DNA of 64,000 nucleotides from Stemphylium vesicarium (lineage: Eukaryota; Ascomycota; Dothideomycetes; Pleosporales; Pleosporaceae): positions 62,001-126,000 of the forward strand of contig QXCR01000027.1 in the NCBI GenBank assembly GCA_004380135.1, read 5' to 3'. The notes below the pieces were generated by a model, which did no database searches, was not told where the DNA came from, and worked only from the letters and a program-made list of their open reading frames with translations. Numbering within the stretch: the stretch's first letter is position 1; every line of letters begins with the position of its first letter. Made by a program: the position numbers and the translations under genes. Of the stretch, positions 46,867-58,651 are shown one piece after another.

Positions 46867-48185
46867 TTATGCGAATTTGGTATGGATGATGTCTGGGTTT
46901 TCCTGCCACTCGTCCTTTTCTACCCACATCTGCATCTATGTGTCAGCTCAACACGGCCTGTTGTGTTCAGAAGGTGCGGGACTTGCCTTTTTGAAGGTGC
47001 TCAGACCGGCCAGAATGCTTCCGCCAGTCCACGTGGTGTAGATGCGCTCTGGGGGTGCTAAGATCTTGATCCTCATGTCCTTCACCGCCAGTCGTTGCAC
47101 CTCGTGGAGCAGCCGGTTGCCGAATCCTTTTGTCAGTGTGGACCCACCAGAGAGCACAATGTTGCCGTATAGCGCTTTGCGTAGGTCCATGTCGGTCCTG
47201 TGAATCGCCTCTACGACGATTTGGTGCACTCCGGGGTATTCTAGGCCGATGATTTCCGGGTTGAACAGAATCTCTGGTGCTCGGAAGCGTTCCGCCCCAA
47301 TCTAAACCTGTCAGCGAATGCCCACACACTGGACATTTTTCTTCGGCTTACCTTGAGCTTCTGGCCGTCAGGAAGAGTGTAGTCGATGCTCTTGCCTTCA
47401 CTTCGGGAGGAGCCTGACCAGTCCTTCTCCTCCTTGGCTGGGTCGAGGGCCACATAGCCCGTCGCCTCTTTGATGTTCTTGACCGTCTCCTTCTCCGCGC
47501 TTGTGTGGAAGATGCGGCCGCTTTTCCTGAGCAGTTGCTGCAAGTGCTCTGTGACGTCTCTGCCTGCCACATCGATCCTCCTGATACTGTTGGGTATCGC
47601 GAAACCTTGGAAGACGGGTACTGCGTGCGATACGCCGTCTCCCGAGTCTAGAACCAGACCTGTTGTCTTGCCTGATGCGTATAGAGAAAGGACGGCCTGC
47701 ACGGACGAGTATAGGGCGGGCACATTAAACGTCTCGAATAGGATCTGCGCAGCCGTGTCGCGGTTTTCTCGTGGGTTCAGCGGAGGTTCCGTGAGGAGTA
47801 CTGGGTGCTAGCGATATCATGGTCAGCTTGATGCCCCTCCATCGTGGCAGATAGCTGGTCCTGCCCTCGCCGCACTCACATCTTCGCTAACGGTCCTCAG
47901 CCCTTCGGTATAGACGTATTGCCATATCCTCTCCATGTCATCCCAGTCTGTGACAATGCCGTGTTCCAATGGGTAGTTGATCTTGAACAGCCCCCTGTAT
48001 TGTTGCGCTTGTGGTCCTATGAATACGTCCCCCTCCAATGCGCCCGCCATTGTCCGCACATGCTTCGGCCGTCCCACGTATGACGGAAAGAAACATTTGG
48101 GTACATCCTCGCCTGCGAAACCAGCTCGAATTGTGCCGCTGCCATTGTCTATCACAATGGGGGCATTGTGTAATCGAGAGCCCAT
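46867..48185 (-). CDS. ARP1: actin-related protein 1 (centractin)
   Basis: Forms the short filament of dynactin, the cofactor of cytoplasmic dynein. Exons 48185-47880, 47807-47352, 47301-46987 and 46929-46867 give 379 residues. The start MGSRLHNAPIVIDNGSGTIR carries phosphate loop 1; GLVLDSGDGVSHAVPVFQGF is phosphate loop 2; GNIVLSGGSTLTKGFGNRL and PERIYTTWTGGSILAGLSTF are the adenosine-site and C-terminal actin signatures. FKINYPLEHGIVTDWDDMERIW and YIIH-like tail (DIIHTKFA) fit Arp1 over conventional actin, which ends KCF. Intron 3 (46986-46930) begins GC, AAG/GCAAGT; only this joins FKK to MWVEKDEWQENP. The spacing and length are as expected for the family. Confidence 0.94.
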
Positions 48186-48695
48186 GGCGGGGGTTGTGCG
48201 TTGCGGGTAGTGATAGTTTTAGGGATTTGCTGTTGAGAGCTTGAATCGGCAATGATGGTACGTTCAAGGTCGGTTTAGTAGGCTGGGAGCTGGTGTCGTG
48301 GCTTCTTCCCCAGTTGGAGCTCTTCTGGGTCGCGAAAGTTCACGACGCGCACCGGCAGCCACTGACAGGGGTGCCCTCACCGCATCACGTGCTAGCGCCT
48401 GCATATCGACTTCTGGGGAAACGCCATAGGTGCTTTCCATCTCCATCCCTTCATCGCAAATATGCTAATGACCCGCTATTACTGAACTGAGACTTGTCGT
48501 CGTAGTGTATCCTGCTGCCTTGATCTCGGCTGACTGCATCATCCACCCCGCATCAGCATCATGTTTCGCACCATTTGGCATCACTTTTCTAAAGCGCAGA
48601 GCAACAGTCTCAATATCTCAAAGCTTACTGGAGTCCTTGCCTGCTCGTTACACCGTCCGTCTCTTTGACTCCCAGCTGCAGCTGTCGCAGGAAAC
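48186..48695. promoter_or_regulatory. divergent promoter region
   Basis: Separates Arp1 (-) from the nuclease/phosphatase-fold gene (+). No motif singled out. Confidence 0.4.
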
Positions 48696-49763
48696 ATGTC
48701 ATCGGTGAAGCCCACCCCAGCAATGGAGGCAGTTGCAGCCACCCTTCCATCGGCTATCGAAAAGCGTGAGGGTGCGTTTTACAACCCAAGACAGCAAGAC
48801 TACTACCTCATGTCTTCAAAAGGCACTTGGCAACCCGCATCAGCAGATCAAACGCTTCCATCAAATCATTCCCTCCCAGCTCTGCACGGAAGGCGCGTCC
48901 GCCTCATCTCCTGGAACATCGACGTTCTCATTCCATTCGCCAGGGAACGCATGAGCGCCGCACTGAATCATCTCAACCACTTAGTATCGTCGACCCCACA
49001 GGACGTCGCAACTATCATATTCCTGCAAGAGATGGGCGTATCCGACATGGTGCAAATACGGGAATCAGCATGGGTGAAGCAACGCTTCAATCTCACCGAG
49101 GTTGACGAGAACAACTGGCTGAGCCCTCACTACGGTACAACAACACTCGTAGACAGGCGGCTGCAGATCGACTCGGTCTTCCGTGTTCCATGGTACAGCA
49201 AGTTCGACAGAGATGGTTTGTTCGTCGACATTAGCCTCTCTAACTCGACAGAGCCAGATGCCGAGAAGGGAATCATGCGGGTTTGCAACGTACATCTGGA
49301 GTCTCTGGTTGCTGATCCACCAGTCCGCCCCATCCAACTAGCGACCGCAAGGCAGCATCTCTCACAAAGCACCGTTTCAAGTGGTATAATAGCAGGCGAC
49401 TTCAACGCCATACAGCCTTTCGACCGTACAGTACATACAGAAAACAACCTCACAGATGCATACCTCCAGTGCAATAAAACAGTCGATGAAGAAGACGGAT
49501 ATACATGGGGCTATCAAGTTCCACAGGCTCTCAGAAACAGGTTTGGATGTAGCAGGATGGACAAGATTCTGTATAAGGGGTCTACACGAGCTGAGAGGTT
49601 CGAGAGAATCGGTATTGATGTCAAAGTGGCGGAGGAACATGGAGAGAAGATGAGGAAGGAAGGACATCTGGAGTGGGTGACAGATCACTATGGTGTGATG
49701 GCTGACTTTGAGCTCTCCTCTGGCGAAGAGTTGAATCAGGTGAAGTCATCGTCCACTCGATAG
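48696..49763 (+). CDS. endonuclease/exonuclease/phosphatase-fold protein
   Basis: Single exon, 355 residues. Motifs of the metal-dependent fold occur in order: SWNID (72-76), FLQEMG (109-114, the metal-binding Glu), NVHLES (198-203), AGDFNAIQ (233-240) and TDHYGVMADF near 330. This set is shared by TDP2-like phosphodiesterases, sphingomyelinases and nocturnin relatives. The N-terminal FYNPRQQDYYLMSSKGTWQP and the overall layout suggest a TDP2-like fungal subgroup, but the substrate (DNA 5'-tyrosyl link, nucleotide or lipid) cannot be decided. No signal peptide is visible. No intron needed. Confidence 0.85.
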   Translation: MSSVKPTPAMEAVAATLPSAIEKREGAFYNPRQQDYYLMSSKGTWQPASADQTLPSNHSLPALHGRRVRLISWNIDVLIPFARERMSAALNHLNHLVSSTPQDVATIIFLQEMGVSDMVQIRESAWVKQRFNLTEVDENNWLSPHYGTTTLVDRRLQIDSVFRVPWYSKFDRDGLFVDISLSNSTEPDAEKGIMRVCNVHLESLVADPPVRPIQLATARQHLSQSTVSSGIIAGDFNAIQPFDRTVHTENNLTDAYLQCNKTVDEEDGYTWGYQVPQALRNRFGCSRMDKILYKGSTRAERFERIGIDVKVAEEHGEKMRKEGHLEWVTDHYGVMADFELSSGEELNQVKSSSTR

Positions 49764-50045
49764 ACCTCAGGATGCGTTACGTATCAAGATGAAGAGGTAA
49801 GAGGGATGAAATTTGCAGTGCTGCTTATCTATGAGCCATGAAGAGCGTTCACATTCTGATTCCTTTGCACTCAATGAGTCTTGAATTACTCATACAGTTC
49901 ATTTGGAGTAGCACAAACCCTCATCACTGCTCGGCGTCTAACTCAATCGCGATTCCGCAGCCACTGTATGCTCCTAACGCTCACTTTGAACACATGTCCT
50001 CCTCCCTTCCTCGTCCCCTGCTTCCAGAATCCCGACCGACCCGTC

Positions 50046-50926
50046 TCAGAAATTATACTTCTGCTCCTCAGCCCAATCGTTGTAGATATAAAACTCCACA
50101 GCCCTTACCAGCATCTCCGTGGGCAGGTACGGCACGCCCATCTTCCTAGACCAACGCTCAAATTTCTCCAGCACATCCCAGAAGTGTTCACTCTGATCTG
50201 AGAGATAATTATACCTATTCATCCAATCTTTGCCGTGCCCTTCCTTCATGTGGAACATCATCCATACCTGGCCGCCATCTTCGACGCTGAGCTCAAGCTT
50301 GTCCACGGATTTCTGTATGAACTTGTGAAGCTTGGGGACGGCCTGGGCATGGGTAAGATTGTAAAGGTGGCGCCGTACTACCGCGAGCTCTTCGGGTGAG
50401 ATTGCATCATTAAGCTGCACGTCGAGCGTTATGTCGACGTTTGGTGCGACCCGAGATAGGCAGATGAGATCCTTGATGTCCTCTCCATACTTGGCTGTGC
50501 TCGAGAGTAAGACAACGACGAGATTTCCACGCGCATCTTCAGCGTCCGTTCCATTTGGGGAGATGAACGTCTCGATGTAGGATCCTGCGTCGAGGAACTC
50601 GACTCGGACCTTGGTTTCCATGTCGTAGATTGGACGATACTCGGCTCGGATCTGGCGGCAAACTTGAGTAAGACTCAGGAACTGCCGCTCTGTTGGTAAT
50701 CGCGGTTCCTTTTCCTTTTCCAGTCCCGCACGCTTACGCATATGTCTGCGCTGACGCTCAGCAGAAAGGTATTCAGCGTCTCGGACAAGGTCAATGGTAT
50801 CCACCTCGCTAGCGAAATGATAAACGCGGTTGCGGATCTCTAGTACAAAAGATCAGCTGGTATACAACAATTCTCGATGGACCGACACTAACCTATAGGT
50901 AGATCAAGGAAGTTCTTCTTAGTCAT
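50046..50926 (-). CDS. LPIEIRNRVY-box (2EXR/F-box-like) protein
   Basis: Exons 50926-50893 and 50839-50046, with a 53-base GT-AG intron, give 275 residues. The join creates MTKKNFLDLPI-EIRNRVYHF, the hallmark of this fungal family, and SLTQVCRQIRAEYRPIYD follows as the second hallmark. The rest has hydrophobic alternation and ends MLVRAVEFYIYNDWAEEQKY. The family is expanded in filamentous fungi and is without proven function. It is the same class as 6964-7889, though overall similarity outside the two boxes is low. Here the start is clear, unlike in that gene. Confidence 0.82.
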
Positions 50927-51499
50927 GGTGTTGTAGACTTGCTTGCTTGTTGCGCACTCGCGGGCTTCGATTTCTGGTAGTTGTCGCAGGTTGTCAGCAC
51001 GGGTTGAATGCCAGAACAAGGAACACAACAGAAGCGAGGAAAGAGCAGCCAGCCTTTATGGGGTGGGAACGATAGCCAGACAAGAGTCTGAGCGCGAGGC
51101 AGTATGGGTGAACGGCGGTAGTTGGGGTCATGGCACAGGGAAGCTAGAATCGCGTTGTGAGAGGGTACCACAGAATAAGACTCGGTCACTGATCCGTCAT
51201 TAAACTTAACAACAGAAACTTAACAGTGAAGCATAAATGCATTTCTTTGTATCTCTTATAGGGCCGAGTCTTCTTTTTGGTCCTCGATGTGTTTGTCATA
51301 ACTTTGTCGAGTACTATTGCACGTGCATAACGTGGCGTATTGGAACGCTCAGGAGAAAATGTATGTAACAAATGAAAAACGGAGGTGAAAGCGGATAGAA
51401 GTCTGCGATTTTGCGGTCAGTCTATGTAGGAGATACATGTCCATGCAGCACACAAACAGCCATCTTGCGTGCCTACGAGTACTCCAGCATTTGGAAAGA
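50927..51499. other. intergenic
   Basis: 5' region of the LPIEIRNRVY gene and 3' region of the HHE gene. Nothing recognised. Confidence 0.4.
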
Positions 51500-52334
51500 C
51501 TAGTGCAGGAAATGTAACGGCCGCGGGTTTCCCCAGTGATCACTAGGATTGAACCTCCAGCACCCTTTATGCTTCCTCGTGAACCAGTAAGCATTCAGCC
51601 ACGGTATGAAGAAGGGTACTGGAGGGAAGTTGCCGCTGCCAGGATAACCTCTGTCGACGCATCCGAGTACCAGTGGTATGACAAGATTCTAAAGCCCAGC
51701 GTGTTACAAAAGTTCAGAAATGATGGCCAGGGGAACCAACACGTACCGGGTCGGCTGTCCTCGCTCCCTCCTCAGCGACTTCTTTCATAGCCTTTCTGAC
51801 ACCGTCTCCATCGCACTTTTCCAAAGTCATCAGCGTATCGATCTCATCGTGCAAATGTTGCGTCAAGCTCGGCGCAAAGCTATCGATGAACTGGTTGAGC
51901 CTCTCGGCATCATACGTCTCCGTGCCGGCCGCGACGCCCTTGGCCCACTGTACCATCTCTCCCATCTTCGGCTCAAATTCATGGTGCTGCTCCACGTTTC
52001 CTTGCATGTCGCACACCTGGCTTGCTTCTTTCGCCAGCGCCTCGAGCTTCGGGAAGAACAAGCTCTCTTCTAGGGAGTGGTGGTGATGCACAGTATCTGC
52101 CCATGCGGTGATGTAGAGCATAAAGTCTGTGACATCACTGGGAAGGTTGACAAATGGGGCCTGGTGATAGATGGAGTTAAGGCCGCGGAGCAGGACGTTG
52201 TGCACATTTGCCATTTCGATTGATACACTCAGAACGCCGGAGTTCGCACATGTTTGCGCACCAGGCTGGCCAGGGATCTTGAGGAGTGTGAAGGGGCTGT
52301 CTGCCCATTTCGCAGGAGATACTTTGGTAGACAT
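51500..52334 (-). CDS. hemerythrin-like HHE cation-binding protein
   Basis: Exons 52334-51747 and 51688-51500, with a 58-base GT-AG intron, give 258 residues. Helix motifs HHHHSLEESLFFPKLE, EQHHEFEPKM and HLHDEIDTL provide the His/Glu ligands of a di-iron hemerythrin site. Without the intron the protein would end a few residues after ADPVRVG. With it the tail becomes VIPLVLGCVDRGYPG, FPPVPFFIPWLNAYWF and WRFNPSDHWGNPRPL. This tail is what fungal HHE proteins normally carry, so the second exon is favoured. Oxygen or redox sensing or iron handling is a family-level idea only. Confidence 0.87.
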
Positions 52335-54154
52335 TGTGGAGGTTTTTGTGTATTCGTAAGATTGGAAACCAGTCGCATACAGGCCTACCTATACGTTCTT
52401 ACGTTAGGAAAACGTCGTGCCACGTCTGCCGCTGCATGATAGCCGTTGTCCACGGCGTTACCTGGTGTGGTGGGTGGAAGTGGAATACACCCAATCATCA
52501 AAGGCTTGTTGCCTGGCCATGTAAGCCGTATGCTGCTTGCGGGCTAGGGTCTCAACCTGCCCATGAAGCCTTACCCCTCCGATACTTGGTTTTGCTGACT
52601 GTTCATACGCGCTGTGTGAGCAACATGTTAGTCCTCCTGGATGAGAACACGGCGAGCCCGAAGTTCTCGAAGAGGCAAAAGGTGCTTTACCAGACTATTC
52701 GGTGATAGGTGCGCAACTTGCGTCGCGTAATGAGACGCACGCAAACAACGTGCGGCATGGCTGTTATCGCTTAGTGGCGTACATCTAGATGTTTACAGGT
52801 ATGGTGAGCTGCGCTAAAAAGCCGTTGAAGTTGTGCACATTCGAGGCCTTGTGTGCAGGCGTGCGGCAATATGCTGGCCGTCAGGATGCGATGATCCAGC
52901 CAGAATGAGAGGATATGCGTATATAATTTCGGCGTTGATCGCTTCATTCATATGAAAGTTACATGGCCCTGTTGGGCTTGTAGAGTCGAGATCTCGAGGG
53001 CTGTACATTCTTGGTAAAGGGGTTTATGCTTGGGTTTCTCGTCATGGGCAGAGCCTTTTTCGACCAAAAATAGGAATAAACGTCATGATAGTCCTTCCCG
53101 TCGTCTCGCGTTGTTCAAAGTTCTCGCGTCAACGTTATGGTGCGGGAGGCTACGGCCGATCGAGGCCCGCGAAATGAAGGGCGGACTAGTGTCTCGGCAA
53201 ACAACATGTCCCTCGGTCGTCTTCTCGATCTCACCTCAGCGCACCGCACCTCATTGTTTCATCGACATGACTGAGACAGGCATCTACCTAACACTCTGCC
53301 GCTACCTGTATACAGGATCCTGAGATGCAGCAGTTCATTTCTACTGCGCGTTCGTCACATGCAAAGGAGCCATGACGATGAGCTGCAATCAGGCAGGAGG
53401 TACAGAGGCTACAACTGCACAAAGCACCGGATCTGGGATCTTGACGAACGGTTCTATATTGAAACAACCACTCGAGTTGAGAGAGCTCTACACTCCATGG
53501 CACGGACGGCAGATCTGCCGATCATCTGATGCAGGAACCATTACCCCACACGCCAGCCACTTTCATCTATTTTCACACACACGCACATGACTTCATCCTA
53601 CTGATTGGAGGGTTCGCGGTCATGCAGAAGATTTCGCTATGGTTTCGACGCATCCTGGAGTCTGGTTTGTACGTCGAGCTTGTGGCGCAAGAACCAAGTC
53701 CCTCCCCCTGTTGAGTTCAGAACAGCGATTTTGTTGACGGCAGCCTCGGAAACAAAGAAACATCTGTAACCGTCCGTCATTCTAAAGAGGCACGGTTCAT
53801 CTCTTTATCCCCACATTTTGTCTCGGTGAATATCCCAAAGGTTGCGCCGTGGCCCGCCCCTGCTGTAATCTTACGGCGTGACATGGGCGGCGCTGCGCAG
53901 CCCGGGAGAGATATAGAGGTGTATATTCGCCGCCTGACCTGCGAGGCTCGGTTTTCAGAGTCCACCACCAACAAACATTCGTTATTCCATTGAGCATTTC
54001 ACTGATTGGCTCGTGCAGTCTCGGTCTAAGCTTCACCGGGCCTTCACTATTACCCGAACCAGGAAATTGAATAACTCACCACCACACCTAAACATCCAAC
54101 TGCACCAACAATCTCCTCTTCATTACACCAACTCACCTCGAATCCACAAGCAAC
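52335..54154. other. intergenic
   Basis: 1.8 kb without a recognised gene on either strand. The last 150 bases before 54155 are C/A-rich, like a fungal 5' untranslated region. Confidence 0.4.
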
Positions 54155-54788
54155 ATGTATCTCAACCTCCTCGTTAGCGCTTTGGCAGCGACTGCTCTTG
54201 CAGCACCCCTTACTAAAAGGGGCATACCCAAAACCGGTGAGAGCGATACTTGGCAGCCAGTAGCCGGTACCGAGACTACGTGCGACGCCAGCTCCGACAA
54301 GTCCATCAGCTTCATGCGCGGCCCCCAGATTGAGACTGTTCTCGACAACGCGTGCGCTGCCATGATGCCCCGCTGTGCCTACTCAGATCGTGTTCCCGAG
54401 GGCACCTTCTGCGCAGCGACCATCGATTGGTCCCTTGACGGGGCGAAGAGCAGTACACAGCACGCCAACGTAGTTGATAGTCATGGAAACAGCATCAGTG
54501 GCTGGGATATCAAATGTAAGCACCTACATGTGTCGAGACACTACTTCAAAAGCTAATCTTATATCAGTCGATGTTACACCTGCTGCCCAGTCTGAGAACT
54601 CAGCTGGTGTCCGCTGGCGGAAAGAAGACTGCTACGGCTACCTCGCCTACATGCTCCAGAAGTCGGGGCCAGAGGGCTGCCACAATGGTGTCGCCTCTGG
54701 TGTTGGCAGTGTCAAGGTCGGCGGCAACAGCACCTTGACCAGTACGGAGTTCAAGGTTTCTATCGTCCCTAGGAAGGGCTCAGCATAG
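54155..54788 (+). CDS. secreted six-cysteine protein, effector-like
   Basis: Exons 54155-54515 and 54568-54788, with a 52-base GT-AG intron, give 193 residues. A signal peptide MYLNLLVSALAATALA is followed by APLTKR, a Kex2-type processing site. The mature part has six Cys (in TTCDAS, DNACAAMM, PRCAY, TFCAAT, EDCYGY and EGCHNG), enough for three disulfides. No enzyme motif is visible; VRWRKEDCYGYLAYML and KSISFMRGPQIETV are likely core segments. Small, Cys-containing secreted proteins of this size are usual among effectors and cell-wall proteins of plant-associated fungi, but host role is inference. Confidence 0.82.
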
Positions 54789-56395
54789 AGCAGGTGATGT
54801 TTCATGCTTCTTCTCTTCATGTCATTTGCTTAGGGTATATTGGAGTTTCATGGTCATGATATCCGAACATCGAAAAAGCGCTGTGCGCGTAGGCGTCTGC
54901 TTGTAGGATATCTTCACAAATATACATGTATTTTACATCTACAAATTTACATGACCATGTACCACTGTTCTCTCACTTGGGTGATGCAGCGCACCTTGAG
55001 GTGCCGCGATTGCTGTTCCTCACAAGATCGGAGGTTCACTACTGCCAAGTCAGCTCTATGGCAGCTACAACATGACAATGTTTAGGTGCCCAGGTTGGAT
55101 GAATGACTTTAGGGAGCATATTTGCGCCGTCCCTCTCACTACATCCTTCAACACGGGTTTGTTCCACTTATAACAGTTCTTTTGGATGTTCATGTAAGCT
55201 CCTGAAGGAAGAGTTCTTGGTCATGCTAACCGCTTCCTGGGTTCGAGCCAGTTGACAGCCATGGCACACAAGGAATATCGCTCCCCATGGGAAAACGACG
55301 AGCCCCCACATTTACTCGAGCAGCTCTTACCCAATACCAGAATACTACTGCATAAATCATCTATACCGAGGACCGATGCGGCAGATGATCACGTGAATGT
55401 CACTGAACAACCAATTCATCGCTGCTGAAATTGCGAACCCCGATTTGGCCATTCAGAAACCCGTTGGCCTGCTGTCTTGAGAAACCCCAAAGCGGAGACC
55501 AGTAAGCGATTATTGCTAACAACGTCAGAGAACCACAGCGCCAATGTAACCGTACCCAGGCTTTCCATGTCAAGGTAGCGATGTATCTATTTAGTGCGTC
55601 GAAAGCCTGCCTGAGATCGTGTTTGTAACAGTGTTTGCTTCCGAGGTGTTCCTATAACTGTAGTTTTCACGTGAAGATTTGCGCGCTCATTTTGCTATGA
55701 GTCTCGACATTGTTCATATGCCCATTGGTGTCTTTCACTACTCCTAGTGCAACGACAGCCATTGAGAAATGCATGAAAATTATGGTCATGTCCTTTGCGA
55801 CCTTCATGCAGCCTGAGATAATTCCGCATACCTCTTCGCAAAATATTTGTTACAGCAGGCGCACAGCAAAGTCCCGAGGTGAAGTTGCGGCCACATTACG
55901 GCCGAGCACGTGCGGTCAACATGGCTCCACTGCCAAGAGCAAACTTACGTCACCATCCAGCCTCCGTCATCGCTGAGCCCAGCCTCACATCACGGAAGTC
56001 GGTTCCCAATAGTAAACGCATCGGGTGCAGATAACCTATCCCTTTCCTAATGAGCCAGGAACCGGGCTCTTCCGAGCCCATAGATCAGCTCGGAGAGGCA
56101 GTCCGGGGTCCTTGGCAACCATCCGAGATCCCTTTTACAGACCGCTACGCGTACACGGCCACACTGCGGACTGCGGGAGAGTAACCGAATATGAGCAAGT
56201 GTTTCCCGAAAATCTAGACGAGCTGCCTGGTAGAAGTGGCTCCTTTGCGAAAGAGATGCACTAGACACCAGCCACAAAGTTTGAATGGGGTATAAGGTAC
56301 AAAGTGTGCACGCTGCCGAGCCTCGTTTACCTCTTCACGACTTTATCGTTTCTCTAATCTCTAATCCATAATCCGACCCAGAACCAACCACCAAG
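54789..56395. other. intergenic
   Basis: 1.6 kb with no recognised gene. A GGTTCGA-like stretch near 55240 was examined as a tRNA T-arm and rejected. Confidence 0.4.
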
Positions 56396-57133
56396 ATGCG
56401 CGTCGCAAGCACCATCCTCGCATTGACCTCCGCCGCGTCCGGCATGGTCTACCCTCGTACCGATTCTTCGTACAACGAGACCACCCCATCTTCTGGGCCC
56501 AATGTCGTCGCGGCGCAATTCGACGGATCGTGCTATTACCCCGTCCCAGACTCCAAGTTCAACCTTCAAAGTTACCTGGGAACTTGGTACCAGGTCGCTG
56601 GTACGCCCTTCGGTCCTACTGCCGGCGCGCGCTGTGTGACCGCGAACTACCAGCTCAACGTACGTTTCGCATACCACGAGGACAGTCATCCGGCGTTATA
56701 CTGATGGCGAAAATAGAGCAACGGTACGGTGCGCGTTGAGAATATCGCCGCTGCTGGCCCCTCGAGCTTTAGCATCATTGGCACCGCTACGCCTGCAGAC
56801 CCTGCTTACGGACTCGGCGGAGCCTTTACAGTCAACTTCCCCAGCACTCCATCGGAGGGAGGTTGCCCCGGCCCCAACTATATTGTTCAGGGTATGTCAT
56901 ACCATCAATATCGTTGTCAGAATTAGAGACTAATATCGGCAATAGACTACGCTGTAGACTGGGCCATTGTACAGACACAGAAATGGAACACATTGTACAT
57001 TCTCAGCAGAGTGCGACAGCCGTCTGAAGCAAGCATTGATGCCTGGATTGATCGCGCTGTCGCTTTCGGCTCGAACAGGACTGCTATCATCAGGTTCAAC
57101 CAGACAGGCTGCGAGGGTATTGGCCCTATATAG
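56396..57133 (+). CDS. secreted lipocalin-like protein
   Basis: Exons 56396-56659, 56717-56891 and 56946-57133, with GT-AG introns of 57 and 54 bases, give 208 residues. A signal peptide (MRVASTILALTSAASG) is followed by a short Ser/Thr linker. KFNLQSYLGTWYQVAGTPFG carries the lipocalin GxW motif. The next blocks, CVTANYQL, GTVRVEN and GGAFTVNFP, form the expected strand sequence, and YAVDWAIVQTQKWNTLYILS matches the second conserved region, followed by an R/N-rich helix. Four Cys can pair in two disulfides. Blc/ApoD-type lipocalins bind small hydrophobic ligands; fungal secreted members are little studied. The three-exon join is in phase throughout. Confidence 0.84.
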
Positions 57134-57358
57134 AATACTCACAAGACTTGTAATATTATGTGGTTCATGAGATGTTCGTTAAGTGGTCATGAAATTATAT
57201 TATCGTTATATTTGGAGCAGTGTAGAGTATGTATACAATGAAACCGTGTATGAAAACTAGCAGACTTTGCGGCAATCAATGGGTATCTTTCCGTTCACCA
57301 AATTCCTGAAACTCCCTGTAAAACCCAAAAACCTCCAACGTGCCCAAAGAATGTGACC

Positions 57359-58651
57359 TCAATCCTTCGCCTGTCCAGAATCTTTGCGACCACTGACTTC
57401 TTGTTCCTTCTTCTCCACTTCTATGTCATGTCCCAAGCCTGGATCCACCCTGTTTTCTGAAGCGCTATGGAAATCGATGTACTTGGGTTTAGTCTTAGGA
57501 TTGGCAGGATCCCAACAGACAGGTATGTACCGCTCGTCGTCGTGGAATTGCTCCCATAGCCACAAGTCTGGCGCTACTTTCTTATCAAGAGGACACCAAC
57601 CAGAGATGGAGAAGTTTCCCAATCTTCTGAAATACCGGAATATTGGGTTGACCATTTTGGGATACCAGAGAGCAGAAAGATTTTCAGATTCGCTGACGGA
57701 TCCTAGACGGATGTAGCGCAGGATGAGAGCAACGTTGAAGTCAATGATTTTGACCGTCAAAGTATCCGTTGCGTCAACTTTGTCGTCGCAGTTCATTCCA
57801 AGAACCATAATATTACGAGGGCTCAGGTCACCATGGTTGACTCCGGCGTGGTACAGAATGAGCTCAGCCTCCAAAACCTTCTTGAGAATGAGCGAACGCT
57901 GCTCTTCGGGTAAAGAGTGGGGATTGATGTTTCTCATACAAATTCCGCGTATATGCTCCATGAGAATCAAAGGCACCCTTCGAGTGTAGTTTTGCACGTG
58001 TCCATCTTTTGAGAGGGGCGTATCGGTCTCAATGATCCATGTGCCATAGAAAGCTGGCGTGATCTCCTTGGCGGCCGGGGACTTCTGTATTTCTTTGTAG
58101 GCAGCCGCCTCGCGACTGTAATCGCCATCCGCGAGAGTCACAACATCTTGAGGAAATCCAAATTCGCATTCGTCATTGTAGCACAACGGATCGAAGATTT
58201 TGGCGACCATGCAATCGTTAACCACCACAAGCTGTGCGCCGTTGCTGTGTCCGGTCCTGACAATAGCGGTGATGGTGAGCGCCTTCCGAACGTCGTAAGA
58301 TAAACGACCTCTGATGGGGATGCGCGTACAGCAGTGCTCTTTCTTCGAAAGAGTTCTCCAGTTCTCCAGTGTCGCAGGGATATTGGTTTTGTACCTGCGG
58401 CCGAATGGTCCAGGCGGTTCATGTCGAAAGGCGGTGAAGGTGCGGCCTACAGAATAGGACGACACAGGATCTAGACTCAAAGCGAATTTGTCGATTTCGA
58501 TTTCGCTAGAGTCGGATCCTTCACTCTGGTGTGATAAGCATGATGACTTGTGTGAAGTCGACACGGACGAGCTAACGGAAGAAGCGCAGTCGATGTCAGG
58601 TGCTGTACTTTGAGGGCCACTCAGCGGCAGCTGGGGGTCTATCGACAACAT
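57359..58651 (-). CDS. protein-kinase-like protein, fungal HGDLSPRN type (paralog 1)
   Basis: Single exon, 430 residues. The Ser-rich N-terminus is followed by a kinase-like core: GHSNGAQLVVVNDCMVAKIF carries the likely ATP lysine, DVVTLADGDYSREAAAYKEI the C-helix Glu, and VPLILMEHIRGI the hinge. HGDLSPRNIMV is the catalytic loop, and IIDFN replaces DFG. HGDLSPRN with DFN is found in the aminoglycoside-phosphotransferase-like fungal kinases (for example FunK1-like and related groups), so activity is plausible. It shares AKI(F/Y)DPL, ADGDYxREAAAY, RTGxSxGAQ and WLWEx(F) with 60995-62164. These two genes are clearly paralogous, with a gene of different kind between them. Confidence 0.85.
   Translation of the reverse strand: MLSIDPQLPLSGPQSTAPDIDCASSVSSSVSTSHKSSCLSHQSEGSDSSEIEIDKFALSLDPVSSYSVGRTFTAFRHEPPGPFGRRYKTNIPATLENWRTLSKKEHCCTRIPIRGRLSYDVRKALTITAIVRTGHSNGAQLVVVNDCMVAKIFDPLCYNDECEFGFPQDVVTLADGDYSREAAAYKEIQKSPAAKEITPAFYGTWIIETDTPLSKDGHVQNYTRRVPLILMEHIRGICMRNINPHSLPEEQRSLILKKVLEAELILYHAGVNHGDLSPRNIMVLGMNCDDKVDATDTLTVKIIDFNVALILRYIRLGSVSESENLSALWYPKMVNPIFRYFRRLGNFSISGWCPLDKKVAPDLWLWEQFHDDERYIPVCWDPANPKTKPKYIDFHSASENRVDPGLGHDIEVEKKEQEVSGRKDSGQAKD

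Noticed and set aside
55225..55270. GGTTCGA-like stretch as a tRNA T-arm
   Set aside because: Stem has a mismatch and no matching acceptor or D-arm lies upstream.
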